From positions 5,710,585 to 5,774,584 of the forward strand of contig NZ_CP055156.1 in the NCBI RefSeq assembly GCF_014217805.1: a stretch of 64,000 bases of DNA, in the 5' to 3' direction. A program made the position numbers and the translations under genes. Positions 1-8,479 of this stretch are shown here, piece by piece; the stretch's first letter is position 1; each line of letters opens with the position of its first letter. The notes beneath the pieces were generated by a model, which was not told the DNA's origin, did not search any database, and saw nothing but the letters and a program-made list of their open reading frames with translations. Origin of the DNA: Adhaeribacter swui (GTDB lineage: Bacteria > Bacteroidota > Bacteroidia > Cytophagales > Hymenobacteraceae).

Positions 1-854
1 CGGGGGATGGTCAATCCGGATTCGTCGGTAACGGCATCAATTAATTTGTTTACCTCGGTGGCTTTTTCGGCTTCGTTTAATTTTTCGAAAGAAACGGCTA
101 AGTTCCGTAAGGCCCGTTTTACAATATCCAGGTTAGAGCAAGGTTCGTAAAAAATATCTACCGGGTGCAGGTTTAATTGCAAAATATACGAATCGATGTC
201 GGTTTTAGATAAAATTAAACCGCGGTTATACACATTAATATAAAACTGATAATTATCCTTTTTATAAGTCAGAATAAATAAATTGGGCAGGTTAACGCCG
301 TAAACGGGTAAGCCTAATTTTTGGGCTATGGTCAGGTATATAACGCACAAAGTTAAAGGATTACCCCGTTGCGTTTCCAAAGCCAGGTGCAACATGGAGT
401 TGGCTGGCGAATGAAAATTTTTGGTATTGGCCGAAAATTTGTAAATCCGGAATAAAACGTGATTCAACGCCTTAATCTGGTCGTAGGGGTGCATATCTGG
501 TTTTATATGTAACCAGGCTTCGTAGTAAATTTGGTCCAGCGTTTTGTTGATTATTGCCAAGTCGGCGTCGGGGTATTGGTAGGTATTTACCAGCCACATG
601 CCTTCGATTAAGTTTTCGGCGCCGCTTTTCCGCCAATTAGCCAGCCGGTTGGTCAACGACTCGTATTGCAGCTTATGTATTAAATCTTCAATTTTTTTCT
701 GTACATCGGGGTTAATGCTTTCTTCCCAGTGTTCTTCTAAAAAAGGAATTACCGGCTCACCCAACGACACCAATTTATCTTCAACGTGCACCGCAATTTC
801 CTGGTCTTCGTCGTCTAATAAAGATATTAAAGCTTTTATTTCTTGATTTGTCAC
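1..854 (-). CDS. SirB1/transglutaminase-like family protein, C-terminus beyond window
   Basis: The reading frame runs off the left edge, so only about 284 N-terminal residues are visible. The start is GTG at 854-852, because an in-frame TAA lies four codons upstream and no ATG is available. The order of features resembles the SirB1 family (transglutaminase-like core 2): an acidic helical N-terminus (DDEDQEIAVHVEDKL), a block around GMWLVNTYQYPDADL, then RGNPLTLCVIYLTIAQKLGLP and VYGVNLP, the usual core of this family. The family's biochemical role is poorly known; protein-protein or peptidase-like functions have been proposed. The gene lies 194 bp downstream of the carboxylase gene, with heptamer repeat arrays in the gap, so co-transcription is uncertain. 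The family call is from motif memory only. Confidence 0.75.
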   Translation of the reverse strand, partial: MTNQEIKALISLLDDEDQEIAVHVEDKLVSLGEPVIPFLEEHWEESINPDVQKKIEDLIHKLQYESLTNRLANWRKSGAENLIEGMWLVNTYQYPDADLAIINKTLDQIYYEAWLHIKPDMHPYDQIKALNHVLFRIYKFSANTKNFHSPANSMLHLALETQRGNPLTLCVIYLTIAQKLGLPVYGVNLPNLFILTYKKDNYQFYINVYNRGLILSKTDIDSYILQLNLHPVDIFYEPCSNLDIVKRALRNLAVSFEKLNEAEKATEVNKLIDAVTDESGLTIP

Positions 855-863
855 TCTTACAAA

Positions 864-897
864 TTAATTATGAATTAAAATTAGAAATCAGAAATAA
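864..897 (+). repeat. Heptamer repeat array, left arm of an inverted pair
   Basis: On the plus strand the units are TTAATTA, TGAATTA, a 6-base AAATTA, GAAATCA and GAAATAA. The array faces a second array in inverted orientation at 1010-1044, and together they bracket about 110 bp of other sequence between two minus-strand genes. Confidence 0.6.
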
Positions 898-1009
898 ATC
901 CAAAGTTTCTTATTTCTGACTGTACTAACAAATTTATCAATGCACCGCGTTTCCTTTTGCGGCTTTACTTAAAAGAATTCTGGTTGATTTATGTTTAGGG
1001 AACAGGCGC

Positions 1010-1044
1010 AAATTTCTAATTTTTAAAATTTAATTTCTAATTTA
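1010..1044 (-). repeat. Heptamer repeat array just after the carboxylase stop codon
   Basis: Read on the minus strand, five consecutive 7-mers follow within a few bases of the stop codon at 1049: TAAATTA, GAAATTA, AATTTTA, AAAATTA and GAAATTT. The period of seven is exact across all five units. It is the partner of the inverted array at 864-897. Confidence 0.65.
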
Positions 1045-1048
1045 TTTC

Positions 1049-2683
1049 TCAGGTTTGAATTACGCCCACATTAAACGCTTTTTCTAGCGGAGCTTGATTG
1101 GCGGCGGCAATGCCCATGGATATTACCTGGCGCGTTTCCAGGGGATCAATTATGCCATCTACCCACAAGCGGGCTGCGGCATAATACGGCGACAGTTGCT
1201 CGTTGTACGTGGAAGTAATTTTTTCTAAAAGTTCTTTTTCGGCTTCGGGGGTAATGGTTTCGCCTTTACTTTTTAAAGAAGCAACTTGTATTTGCAATAG
1301 CGTGTTTGCCGCAGCGGCACCACTCATCACGGCCATTTGCGCGGTAGGCCAAGCGAATATTAATCTGGGATCGTAGGCCTTGCCGCACATGGCGTAATTG
1401 CCGGCCCCGTACGAATTGCCAATGATAATGGTAAGCTTTGGCACCACGGAGTTAGCCATGGCATTTACCATTTTAGCCCCGTCTTTAATAATACCGCCGT
1501 GTTCGGCTTTGCTGCCTACCATAAACCCGGAAACATCCTGCAAAAACACCAAAGGAATTTTCTTCTGGTTACAGTTCATAATAAACCGTGCTGCTTTATC
1601 CGCCGAATCGGAGTAAATAACGCCACCCATTTGCAATTCGCCTTTTTTAGTTTTTACTATTTTGCGTTGGTTCGCAACAATGCCAACGGCCCAACCATCA
1701 ATCCGGGCCAACCCGCAGATTAAAGTTTGCCCGTAAAGCTCTTTGTAAGGTTCAAATTCCGAATTATCTACCAGGCGATAAATCAGCTCCATCATGTCGT
1801 AAGGTTTTACCCGGTCGGCGGGCAAATAGCCGTATATTTCCGCAGGATTTAATTTGGGTGGCAAGGGTGCAACCCGATTAAAGCCGGCTTTTGGGGGCTC
1901 CCCTATTTTATCAAAAATATTGCGAATAGCGTCCAGGCATTCCTGATCAGTTTTAAACTTATAATCCGTTACCCCAGAGATTTCGGAGTGGGTGGTAGCG
2001 CCGCCCAAAGTTTCGTTATCTACCGTTTCGCCAATGGCCGCTTTAACCAAATAAGAACCCGCCAGAAAAATAGACCCGGTTTGCTCCACAATTATGGCCT
2101 CGTCCGACATAATGGGTAAATAAGCGCCTCCCGCCACGCAGCTCCCCATAATGGCCGAAATCTGAATAATGCCGCTGGCCGACATAACCGCGTTGTTTCG
2201 GAAAATACGGCCGAAATGTTCTTTATCCGGAAATATCTCGTCTTGCAAGGGCAGGTAAACGCCGGCGCTATCTACCAAATAAATAATGGGCAATTTGTTT
2301 TCCAGGGCTATTTCCTGGGCGCGTAAGTTTTTCTTGGCCGTAATCGGAAACCAGGCACCGGCTTTAACACTGGCGTCGTTGGCCACTACTACGCATTGCC
2401 GGCCTTTTACGTACCCAATTACTACAACTACGCCTCCGCTGGGGCAACCGCCGTGCTCCGGGTACATGTTTTCGCCGGCAAAAGCGCCAATTTCCAGGTA
2501 TTCCGTGGAGCTATCTAATAAGTAGGCGATGCGTTCGCGGGCGGTTAATTTCCCTTTTTCGCGCTGCGCCTGCAGCCGTTTTTCCCCGCCGCCCAGGTAT
2601 ACTTTTGCCAACCGGTTTTTTAGTTGATAAACCTGCTGCTTTAAAACATCTTCATTTTTAAAAAAATCGATATTTTGATCCAT
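1049..2683 (-). CDS. Acyl-CoA carboxylase carboxyltransferase (beta) subunit, methylcrotonyl-CoA carboxylase-like
   Basis: The 544-residue product is a biotin-dependent carboxyltransferase subunit, which moves CO2 from carboxybiotin to an acyl-CoA in the cytoplasm. The N-terminal GGGEKRLQAQREKGKLTARERI block and the two crotonase-fold halves (about 30-280 and 285-535) are typical. The segment GNSYGAGNYAMCGKAYDPR is closest to methylcrotonyl-CoA carboxylase (leucine breakdown) rather than AccD or plain propionyl-CoA carboxylase. Length fits that family (about 535-560 residues). There is no biotinyl domain and no biotin carboxylase gene in the window, so the alpha subunit must be elsewhere. The start ATG sits 20 bp beyond the terminator hairpin of the mlaD operon, so the gene probably has its own promoter. 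Substrate assignment is inference. Confidence 0.88.
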   Translation of the reverse strand: MDQNIDFFKNEDVLKQQVYQLKNRLAKVYLGGGEKRLQAQREKGKLTARERIAYLLDSSTEYLEIGAFAGENMYPEHGGCPSGGVVVVIGYVKGRQCVVVANDASVKAGAWFPITAKKNLRAQEIALENKLPIIYLVDSAGVYLPLQDEIFPDKEHFGRIFRNNAVMSASGIIQISAIMGSCVAGGAYLPIMSDEAIIVEQTGSIFLAGSYLVKAAIGETVDNETLGGATTHSEISGVTDYKFKTDQECLDAIRNIFDKIGEPPKAGFNRVAPLPPKLNPAEIYGYLPADRVKPYDMMELIYRLVDNSEFEPYKELYGQTLICGLARIDGWAVGIVANQRKIVKTKKGELQMGGVIYSDSADKAARFIMNCNQKKIPLVFLQDVSGFMVGSKAEHGGIIKDGAKMVNAMANSVVPKLTIIIGNSYGAGNYAMCGKAYDPRLIFAWPTAQMAVMSGAAAANTLLQIQVASLKSKGETITPEAEKELLEKITSTYNEQLSPYYAAARLWVDGIIDPLETRQVISMGIAAANQAPLEKAFNVGVIQT

Positions 2684-2703
2684 AGCAAAGGGTTAAAACG
2701 TAA

Positions 2704-2727
2704 AAAATCCGCTGGAAAGCGGATTTT
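2704..2727 (-). terminator. Rho-independent terminator of the amiC-mlaD operon
   Basis: A 10-bp stem (AAAATCCGCT paired with AGCGGATTTT) with a tiny loop. On the minus strand the downstream arm runs into six T residues. It lies 80 bp after the mlaD stop and just before the carboxylase start. Confidence 0.8.
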
Positions 2728-2807
2728 AAAAAATTTAGCTGCTTAATTTAAGAATAAGAGCGAATAAAATTTTTAAATTTTTGCTTTAAGCTTTGCTGCG
2801 TTATTCC

Positions 2808-3821
2808 TTATTTATTTCGCACTTCGCCTACCACCCCGGTATTTTCTACGGTATTTGCGTTGCGCACTTTATCCGCTGATTTTACATTATCGGCTTGTTT
2901 TACTTTGGTGCCGCCCCCAATTAAAGAAAAATGCACATACCGTTTAGGATTCGCTTTTAAATCTTGCAGCAAAGCGTTGAGGCTTTCAGTAGAAGCGTTC
3001 ATGTTGCGGTACAACGAATCGTCGTTCATAATTTTGCCCAACGTGCCGCTATCCTGGTTAAACTTCTGGATCATGGTTTGGGCTTCGGCTACCGTGGCAT
3101 TTAACTGCCGTACCGTGCTGTTAATCGGCGTATTTTTTAAAGTATCGGTAATCTGGCTTAAGTTGCTGGCCAACCGGCTAAACTTTTGCTCGGTAGTTTT
3201 TAAAGAACTGGTTAAATCGGCCATGTTCGAGGTAATCTGGTTAATGTTGCGCTGGTTGGCGAGCATTAAGTTTTTTACCGCTTCGGTAGTGGCCTGGGTA
3301 TTTAAAATTGTAGCTTGTATACTCCGCTTGGCATCTTCGTTAAAGAACGAATTTAATTTAACCAAAGTAGAATCCACGGTACCCAATACCGGCATAGCTT
3401 TGGCCGTCAGCATATCGGTAATGCTCTTCTCTACGAATGGTTTCAAAGTTTCGCCGCCATTGTACTTTTTAGAATTAGGCCGCAGAAACAAGGTAATAGC
3501 CTTGCCGCCCAGCAAATCGCTGTTCGATAAACTGGCTATCGTAGAATCCCCCACGGTTATATCATCATCTACCGCCAAGGTTACCCGTATTTTGTTATTC
3601 TTATCTTTCAGAATATACATGTCGGCTACGGTACCTATTTTTACCCCGTTTAAAACAATGGGAGCTGATATGTTTAAGCCGTCTACGCTATCGTACTCGA
3701 CGTAATAAGTGGTGTTGGACGAGAAAAAATCGGATCCGCGAAGGAAGGTGTAACCAAAATAAAGCATTACAATGGCTACGATACCCAGTAATGCTACTTT
3801 TATTTCTTTTGCAAATTTCAC
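2808..3821 (-). CDS. MlaD/MCE-domain lipid-transport protein
   Basis: The 337-residue protein has one N-terminal transmembrane helix (about 8-26) and an MCE domain (about 36-115) with YYVEYDSVDGLNISAPIVLNG and the motif GVKIGTV. A long helical region with coiled-coil character follows (about 140-290). This is the architecture of MlaD, the periplasmic substrate-binding part of phospholipid ABC transporters, anchored in the inner membrane. The MlaE and MlaF genes are not adjacent. It is 20 bp downstream of the amidase gene on the same strand, a conserved Bacteroidota pairing, and is followed by a strong terminator. The last about 30 residues form hexapeptide-like repeats (ADNVKS, ADKVRN, ANTVEN), which is unusual and probably disordered. 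The substrate is not predictable. Confidence 0.88.
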   Translation of the reverse strand: MKFAKEIKVALLGIVAIVMLYFGYTFLRGSDFFSSNTTYYVEYDSVDGLNISAPIVLNGVKIGTVADMYILKDKNNKIRVTLAVDDDITVGDSTIASLSNSDLLGGKAITLFLRPNSKKYNGGETLKPFVEKSITDMLTAKAMPVLGTVDSTLVKLNSFFNEDAKRSIQATILNTQATTEAVKNLMLANQRNINQITSNMADLTSSLKTTEQKFSRLASNLSQITDTLKNTPINSTVRQLNATVAEAQTMIQKFNQDSGTLGKIMNDDSLYRNMNASTESLNALLQDLKANPKRYVHFSLIGGGTKVKQADNVKSADKVRNANTVENTGVVGEVRNK

Positions 3822-3841
3822 GCAGTTAAGTTTAGGTTGAG

Positions 3842-4624
3842 TTAGTTTGAGGCTTCGAGTTCTTGCTTGTACTCTTTAAAAGCCCGGTATATGCCTGATG
3901 CAATATACGATTGTCCGGTTTTATCGTTGAGAAATTTTTCTTCTTCGGGATTTGTTAAAAATCCGGTCTCGATTAAAACGCTGGGCATCGCCGATTTCCA
4001 GAGCACAATTAAGCCCGCTTGCTTTACGCCGCGGCTTTTGCGGTTTACCTTATTTTCAAACTGGTGCTCTACTTTTTGGGCAAAACGCAGGCTGTTATCC
4101 ATGTAAGCGCTTTGCCGCAGCGATAACAAAATGTGGCTTTGCGGCGAATTAGGGTCAAAGCCGTCGTAGTTTTCTTTATACCCTTCTTCTTTTAAAATAA
4201 CGGAGTTTTCGCGTTTGGCTACTTTTAAATTCCCTTCGGACGTATGCAGCCCCATGGTAAAGGTTTCGGTGCCGAAAGCAGAGCTTGGCCCGGAATTACA
4301 ATGAATGGAGATAAATAAATCGGCGTTATTTTTATTGGCAATACCTGCCCGGTCGATTAGCTCTACGAATACGTTGCTTTTGCGCGTATAAATAACCTTT
4401 ACTTCCGGTAGGTTTTCTTCGATCAGGTTGCCTAACTGCAAGGCTACTTTTAGGGCAACATCTTTTTCTTTCGAAAATTTACCACTGCAACCGTTATCGT
4501 GGGCGCCGTGGCCTGCGTCAATTACCACAGTGCGCAAGCGGTTATCGCGACGTTTAAGGTTCGTACTAAATCCAGAAAAAACAAAAATCAGGGCCGGCAA
4601 TAAAAATAAAACAATATTTCTCAC
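3842..4624 (-). CDS. N-acetylmuramoyl-L-alanine amidase (AmiC type, Amidase_3)
   Basis: A 260-residue zinc amidase that cleaves the bond between N-acetylmuramic acid and L-alanine in peptidoglycan, usually for daughter-cell separation. An N-terminal hydrophobic segment (about 3-19) exports or anchors it in the periplasm. The zinc ligands can be placed: H39 in VVIDAGHG, E53 in SKEKDV and H108 in ISIHCNSG; the catalytic glutamate is E219 in SVLIETGFL. All key residues are present and the length is normal for a protein with a bare catalytic domain and no AMIN domain. It is the first gene of the operon with mlaD and is divergent from lptD. A matching -7 box lies 38-45 bp upstream of its ATG. Confidence 0.93.
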   Translation of the reverse strand: MRNIVLFLLPALIFVFSGFSTNLKRRDNRLRTVVIDAGHGAHDNGCSGKFSKEKDVALKVALQLGNLIEENLPEVKVIYTRKSNVFVELIDRAGIANKNNADLFISIHCNSGPSSAFGTETFTMGLHTSEGNLKVAKRENSVILKEEGYKENYDGFDPNSPQSHILLSLRQSAYMDNSLRFAQKVEHQFENKVNRKSRGVKQAGLIVLWKSAMPSVLIETGFLTNPEEEKFLNDKTGQSYIASGIYRAFKEYKQELEASN

Positions 4625-4653
4625 GACTTTCGTTACATTAAAACTAATGATCT

Positions 4654-4661
4654 TACCTTTG
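4654..4661 (+). promoter_or_regulatory. -7 promoter box of lptD
   Basis: TACCTTTG fits the Bacteroidota TAnnTTTG box exactly. It directly abuts the opposing box at 4662-4669. No clear TTTG -33 element is visible at the usual distance. Confidence 0.6.
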
Positions 4662-4669
4662 CAAAAATA
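4662..4669 (-). promoter_or_regulatory. -7 promoter box of amiC-mlaD
   Basis: On the minus strand the sequence is TATTTTTG, a match to TAnnTTTG. It lies 38 bp upstream of the amidase ATG and back-to-back with the lptD box, giving a central TTTGCAAA palindrome. Confidence 0.6.
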
Positions 4670-4709
4670 TATAAAAAGCTAATTAATTCTGAACCGTTTA
4701 CCACACATT

Positions 4710-7352
4710 TTGAGGATATACTTCACTCTGGTTTTTGCTTTATCGGGATTGATAAGTGCCTGGGCGCAGCAAACGCCTAACCGGACAACTACGTCCCAAA
4801 CCCCGGAAATAACCGTAGATACGGTTACGGTAAAACAAGATTCGATCCAAGGTGATATTACTACCACAATTAAGTATACCGCTAAAGATTCTATTGTTTT
4901 AAACGTACAAAACCGCTTGGTTAATATGTACAACGATGCCAGTATTGAATATGGTACTATGTCGTTGAAGGCGCATACCACCCAACTGGATTATAAAACC
5001 AACCTGGTAAATGCCATTGGAGCCAAAGATTCTACAGGCAAAGCCATTGGTACACCCTTGTTTAAAGACGACCAGCAATCGTATGAAGCCGAGCAGATTA
5101 GCTATAATTTTAAAACCAAAAAAGGCAAGATCCGGGAGGTAGTAACCAAGCAGGGCGAAGGTTTTCTGCACGCCGAAGTTGTTAAAAAAACCGAAGGCGA
5201 TGCCATGTACGGCATTCATTCAAAATATACCACCTGCGATCTACCGCATCCGCATTTTTACATAAATTCTAGTAAGATGAAGGCCATACCGGGTAAAAAG
5301 ATTTTTACCGGCCCTTTTAATCTGGTATTTGGCGATATTCCTACGCCCTTGGGCTTTTTGTTTGGTTACTTTCCTACGCCCAAAAAGCGCAGCTCCGGAT
5401 TGATTATACCTACTTTCGGGGAATCGAGGCAGCGGGGTTTTTACTTACGGAACGGCGGATATTATTTTGTATTAAACGAAAATATCGATATGCGATTAAC
5501 CGGCGATATTTTCTCGTTGGGTAGTTACGGCGTTCAGTTGCAATCGATGTACATCAAACGTTACCGTTACCGCGGTAATATCAGCATGAGTTTTAGCTCC
5601 AACAAAAGTCCGGTTACATCGGTAAGTGAAGCCAGCATTGGTCCGGGCAACTTTCGCCGGATTGAGCCTAAGTCTTTCTGGATTAGCGCCAGCCACACGC
5701 CCACTAACTTAAGGCCAGGTGGTAAATGGTCGGCTAGTGTAAACGCGGGTACGCAGTTTTATAATCGCCAAAATAACTTTCAGGATCCCCGAAGTGCTTT
5801 AAATAACACGTTTAACTCCAGCGTGCAGTACCAGTTTGCGAAGCCAACCTCGCCTTTTACCTTAACGGCATCGGCTTTGCATAATATGAACACCACTACT
5901 GGCGTCCATAACTTTACCTTACCCGAAGCTACCTTTGCCGTAAACCGCCAAACTCCGTTTAAGTGGTTTCAGAAAAAAAGCACCGGCAACTGGTTCGAAG
6001 ATATTGCTTTGAGTTATAGTGTACGGGCTAGCAATTTAGTTTCTACTCAAATTAATGGTACATCCTTAAGCGGGGTTTCTAATTTAGTGGGTGGCAGTGC
6101 GAACGATACCATTTTAAAATTAAACGGTAAAAATTTTCAAAGAATCTTAGCCAACGCCGATTACGGTATTCAGCATACCTTGCCCATTACCATGAACAGT
6201 TTGCGGTTGTTTAAGTATTTTCAACTATCGCCGGGCTTAAGCTACAACGAAACCTGGTTTTTTAAAAAATTCGATTACAACTACATCAACAACTTAAATG
6301 CCATTCAAATTGACACGACCAAAGGCTTTTACCGGGCTTATTCTTACGCCGCTTCGGCCAGTTTAAGCACCCGGGTGTATGGTACCTATATTATTAAAGG
6401 CAAAAAAATTGAGGCTATCCGTCACTTAATGACGCCCAATATTAGCTACTCATACAACCCTGATTTCTCAAACAAATACACCCGCCGTATCCAGGTGGGC
6501 CGACCCGACATCGAAAATAATATACCCATTCAATACTTACCTATTTACCGTAACTTGTACGGAGTACCCACGTCAATGGAGCAAAGCAATATGAATTTCA
6601 GCTTAACCAACAACGTGGAGATGAAGGTAAAATCAAAGTCCGATACAGCCAGTACCTTCGAGAAAGTAAGCTTAATTGATAACTTAGGTATAACATCGGG
6701 CTACAATTTTGCTGCCGATTCTTTTCAGTTGCAAAATTTTAATGTGCAGTTCCGGACCTTATTATTTAAAAAATTAAATTTATTCTCCAATGCCGTTTTC
6801 GACCCTTATAAAGTGAACAGCAACGGTCGTCGTTTAAATGAATATACCTTAAGTAGTGGCCAGTTAGCCCGCCTGGTAAATGCCAATTTAAACATGTCGA
6901 TGGAGTTAAACCCCGAAGCGCTTAAAAAAGGAGCACAAAACCAGAATCAGCCACCCAGCGCTAACCGGCCATCGCTGGAAACCAACCCTAATTTAATTGC
7001 CGAATACGTAGATTTTAAAATTCCGTGGACTTTGAGTTTTAACTTTACTGCTTCTTATTTTAAAAGCACCCGTTTGAGCGCTAAAGACCAAATTTCTAAA
7101 TCGTTGGGCGTAGATGGTTCGGTAAATTTAACTGATAAATGGAAAGTAACTTATAGTACCGGTTACGATTTCCAGTTTAAGCAAATGACCTACACCAGCA
7201 TTAACATTTACCGCGACTTACATTGCTGGGAAATGAGCATTTCGTGGGTTCCTTTTGGGCAGTACCAATCTTATTCGATTAACATAAATGCCCGTTCTTC
7301 TATCCTGCGCGATTTAAAACTTACCCGCAACCGGGGAATTTACTGGCGCTAG
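4710..7352 (+). CDS. lptD: Putative LPS-assembly protein LptD (outer-membrane beta-barrel)
   Basis: An approximately 880-residue outer-membrane protein: signal peptide (IYFTLVFALSGLISAWAQ), an N-terminal LptA/OstA-like beta-jellyroll region (about 50-200, including YGTMSLKAHTTQLDYKTN and YEAEQISYNFKTKKGKIREV), then a long barrel rich in alternating aromatic residues. This is the Bacteroidota form of LptD, which inserts lipopolysaccharide into the outer leaflet. The start is uncertain: no ATG is available. TTG at 4710 is listed, but CTG at 4689 is also in frame after the upstream TAA (4680) and would add NRLPHIL before the signal peptide. The promoter at 4654 allows either. It is divergent from amiC. 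Confidence 0.85.
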   Translation: MRIYFTLVFALSGLISAWAQQTPNRTTTSQTPEITVDTVTVKQDSIQGDITTTIKYTAKDSIVLNVQNRLVNMYNDASIEYGTMSLKAHTTQLDYKTNLVNAIGAKDSTGKAIGTPLFKDDQQSYEAEQISYNFKTKKGKIREVVTKQGEGFLHAEVVKKTEGDAMYGIHSKYTTCDLPHPHFYINSSKMKAIPGKKIFTGPFNLVFGDIPTPLGFLFGYFPTPKKRSSGLIIPTFGESRQRGFYLRNGGYYFVLNENIDMRLTGDIFSLGSYGVQLQSMYIKRYRYRGNISMSFSSNKSPVTSVSEASIGPGNFRRIEPKSFWISASHTPTNLRPGGKWSASVNAGTQFYNRQNNFQDPRSALNNTFNSSVQYQFAKPTSPFTLTASALHNMNTTTGVHNFTLPEATFAVNRQTPFKWFQKKSTGNWFEDIALSYSVRASNLVSTQINGTSLSGVSNLVGGSANDTILKLNGKNFQRILANADYGIQHTLPITMNSLRLFKYFQLSPGLSYNETWFFKKFDYNYINNLNAIQIDTTKGFYRAYSYAASASLSTRVYGTYIIKGKKIEAIRHLMTPNISYSYNPDFSNKYTRRIQVGRPDIENNIPIQYLPIYRNLYGVPTSMEQSNMNFSLTNNVEMKVKSKSDTASTFEKVSLIDNLGITSGYNFAADSFQLQNFNVQFRTLLFKKLNLFSNAVFDPYKVNSNGRRLNEYTLSSGQLARLVNANLNMSMELNPEALKKGAQNQNQPPSANRPSLETNPNLIAEYVDFKIPWTLSFNFTASYFKSTRLSAKDQISKSLGVDGSVNLTDKWKVTYSTGYDFQFKQMTYTSINIYRDLHCWEMSISWVPFGQYQSYSININARSSILRDLKLTRNRGIYWR

Positions 7353-7359
7353 TAGTTTA

Positions 7360-7408
7360 GAAATTATGAATTAGAAATTAAAAATTAGAAATTAAAAATT
7401 AGAAATTA
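7360..7408 (+). repeat. Heptamer repeat array after lptD (seven units)
   Basis: Seven consecutive 7-mers begin eight bases after the lptD stop codon, with the unit forms GAAATTA (four times), AAAATTA (twice) and TGAATTA (once). The period is exact. An inverted counterpart lies at 7612-7647. Confidence 0.75.
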
Positions 7409-7420
7409 ACGCTTAATATT

Positions 7421-7456
7421 ACGCTTCTTTTACTCCGGTATTAGAAGCGTTTTTTA
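7421..7456 (+). terminator. lptD terminator
   Basis: The stem ACGCTTCT pairs with AGAAGCGT (7443-7450), with a second short TAC/GTA pairing inside the loop, followed by a run of T. Confidence 0.75.
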
Positions 7457-7611
7457 TTCTAAATATTACCACTTTGGTAGAAAAACAGTATTACCTAGTT
7501 ACTAGCTACGCATATGTTGTATGATTAGAACAGCCTGTTTTTAGTTAATAAAACTAAATCTTAAACCAAGTTTTATTTTCTGGTTGAGAAACATCAGAAC
7601 CTAATTTGATA

Positions 7612-7647
7612 TAATTTCTAATTCATAATTTTTTGATTTTTAATTAA
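7612..7647 (-). repeat. Inverted heptamer array upstream of panB
   Basis: Read on the minus strand from 7647 the units are TTAATTA, AAAATCA, an 8-base AAAAATTA, TGAATTA and GAAATTA. This is the same family as 7360-7408 in opposite orientation. Confidence 0.65.
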
Positions 7648-7660
7648 TTGTTACCCTCGC

Positions 7661-8479
7661 ATGTCAGTACACCGAAAAGATATAAAACTTATTACGACTC
7701 ACCAGTTACAGGCCATGAAGGAGCGCGGAGAGAAAATATCGATGCTCACGGCTTACGATTTTTCCATGGCAACTATCCTGGATGGTGCGGGGGTTGATGT
7801 GTTATTGGTCGGAGACTCTGCTTCGAATGTAATGGCCGGGCATACCACTACCCTTCCGATTACTCTGGATCAAATGATTTACCATGCTTCGTCGGTGGTG
7901 CGCGGAGTAAAACGTGCTCTGGTTGTGGTAGACTTACCTTTTGGCTCTTACCAGGGTAATTCTTCCGAAGCCTTGCGCTCGGCCATCCGGATTATGAAAG
8001 AATCGGGCGCTCACGCAATTAAACTGGAAGGTGGCAGCGAAATTAAAGATTCCGTTATCCGGATTTTAAGCGCCGGGGTGCCCGTTATGGGTCATTTGGG
8101 TTTAACGCCGCAATCAATTTATAAATTCGGCACCTACACCGTACGGGCCCGGGAAGAACAAGAAGCTAAAAAACTCCTGGAAGACGCCTTATTGCTGGAA
8201 GAACTCGGCTGTTTTGCCCTGGTACTCGAAAAAATACCTTCAGAATTGGCGCGCCGGGTAGCCGAAGGGTTACGCATTCCGGTAATTGGCATTGGCGCCG
8301 GACCAGCCGTTGATGGGCAGGTTTTGGTGTCGCATGATTTGCTGGGCATTACTAAAGAATTTAAACCCCGGTTCCTGCGCCGGTACGCTGATTTACACGA
8401 AGTAATGACCAACGCAGTAAGCAACTATATTGCCGACGTAAAATCGCGCGACTTTCCGAGTGCTGAAGAAGCTTATTAG
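7661..8479 (+). CDS. panB: 3-methyl-2-oxobutanoate hydroxymethyltransferase
   Basis: PanB uses 5,10-methylene-THF to hydroxymethylate alpha-ketoisovalerate to ketopantoate, the first committed step of pantothenate and coenzyme A synthesis, in the cytoplasm. The 272-residue length is normal. A TIM-barrel signature is visible: MLTAYDFS near residue 28, the metal-binding D52 in LLVGDS, D91 in [11 protein letters not shown]123 in IKLEGG and the catalytic glutamate E190 in LVLEKIP. The start ATG at 7661 gives the usual short N-terminus before [10 protein letters not shown]. It has no pan partner nearby and is followed by a heptamer array that overlaps the last base of the stop codon. Confidence 0.96.
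   Translation: MSVHRKDIKLITTHQLQAMKERGEKISMLTAYDFSMATILDGAGVDVLLVGDSASNVMAGHTTTLPITLDQMIYHASSVVRGVKRALVVVDLPFGSYQGNSSEALRSAIRIMKESGAHAIKLEGGSEIKDSVIRILSAGVPVMGHLGLTPQSIYKFGTYTVRAREEQEAKKLLEDALLLEELGCFALVLEKIPSELARRVAEGLRIPVIGIGAGPAVDGQVLVSHDLLGITKEFKPRFLRRYADLHEVMTNAVSNYIADVKSRDFPSAEEAY

Larger units (their letters stand above)
7353..7660. other. Intergenic region lptD-panB
   Basis: This 308-bp gap holds the heptamer array (7360-7408), the lptD terminator (7421-7456), about 155 bp of AT-rich sequence with no open frame I trust, and the inverted heptamer array (7612-7647) just before panB. No exact TAnnTTTG box for panB was seen. Confidence 0.6.

Noticed and set aside
2860-3705. 281-codon plus-strand frame
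   Set aside because: Antisense shadow of the MlaD-like gene, which has clear MCE motifs.
4679-5219. Minus-strand frames opposite the lptD start
   Set aside because: Shadows of lptD, with no motif.
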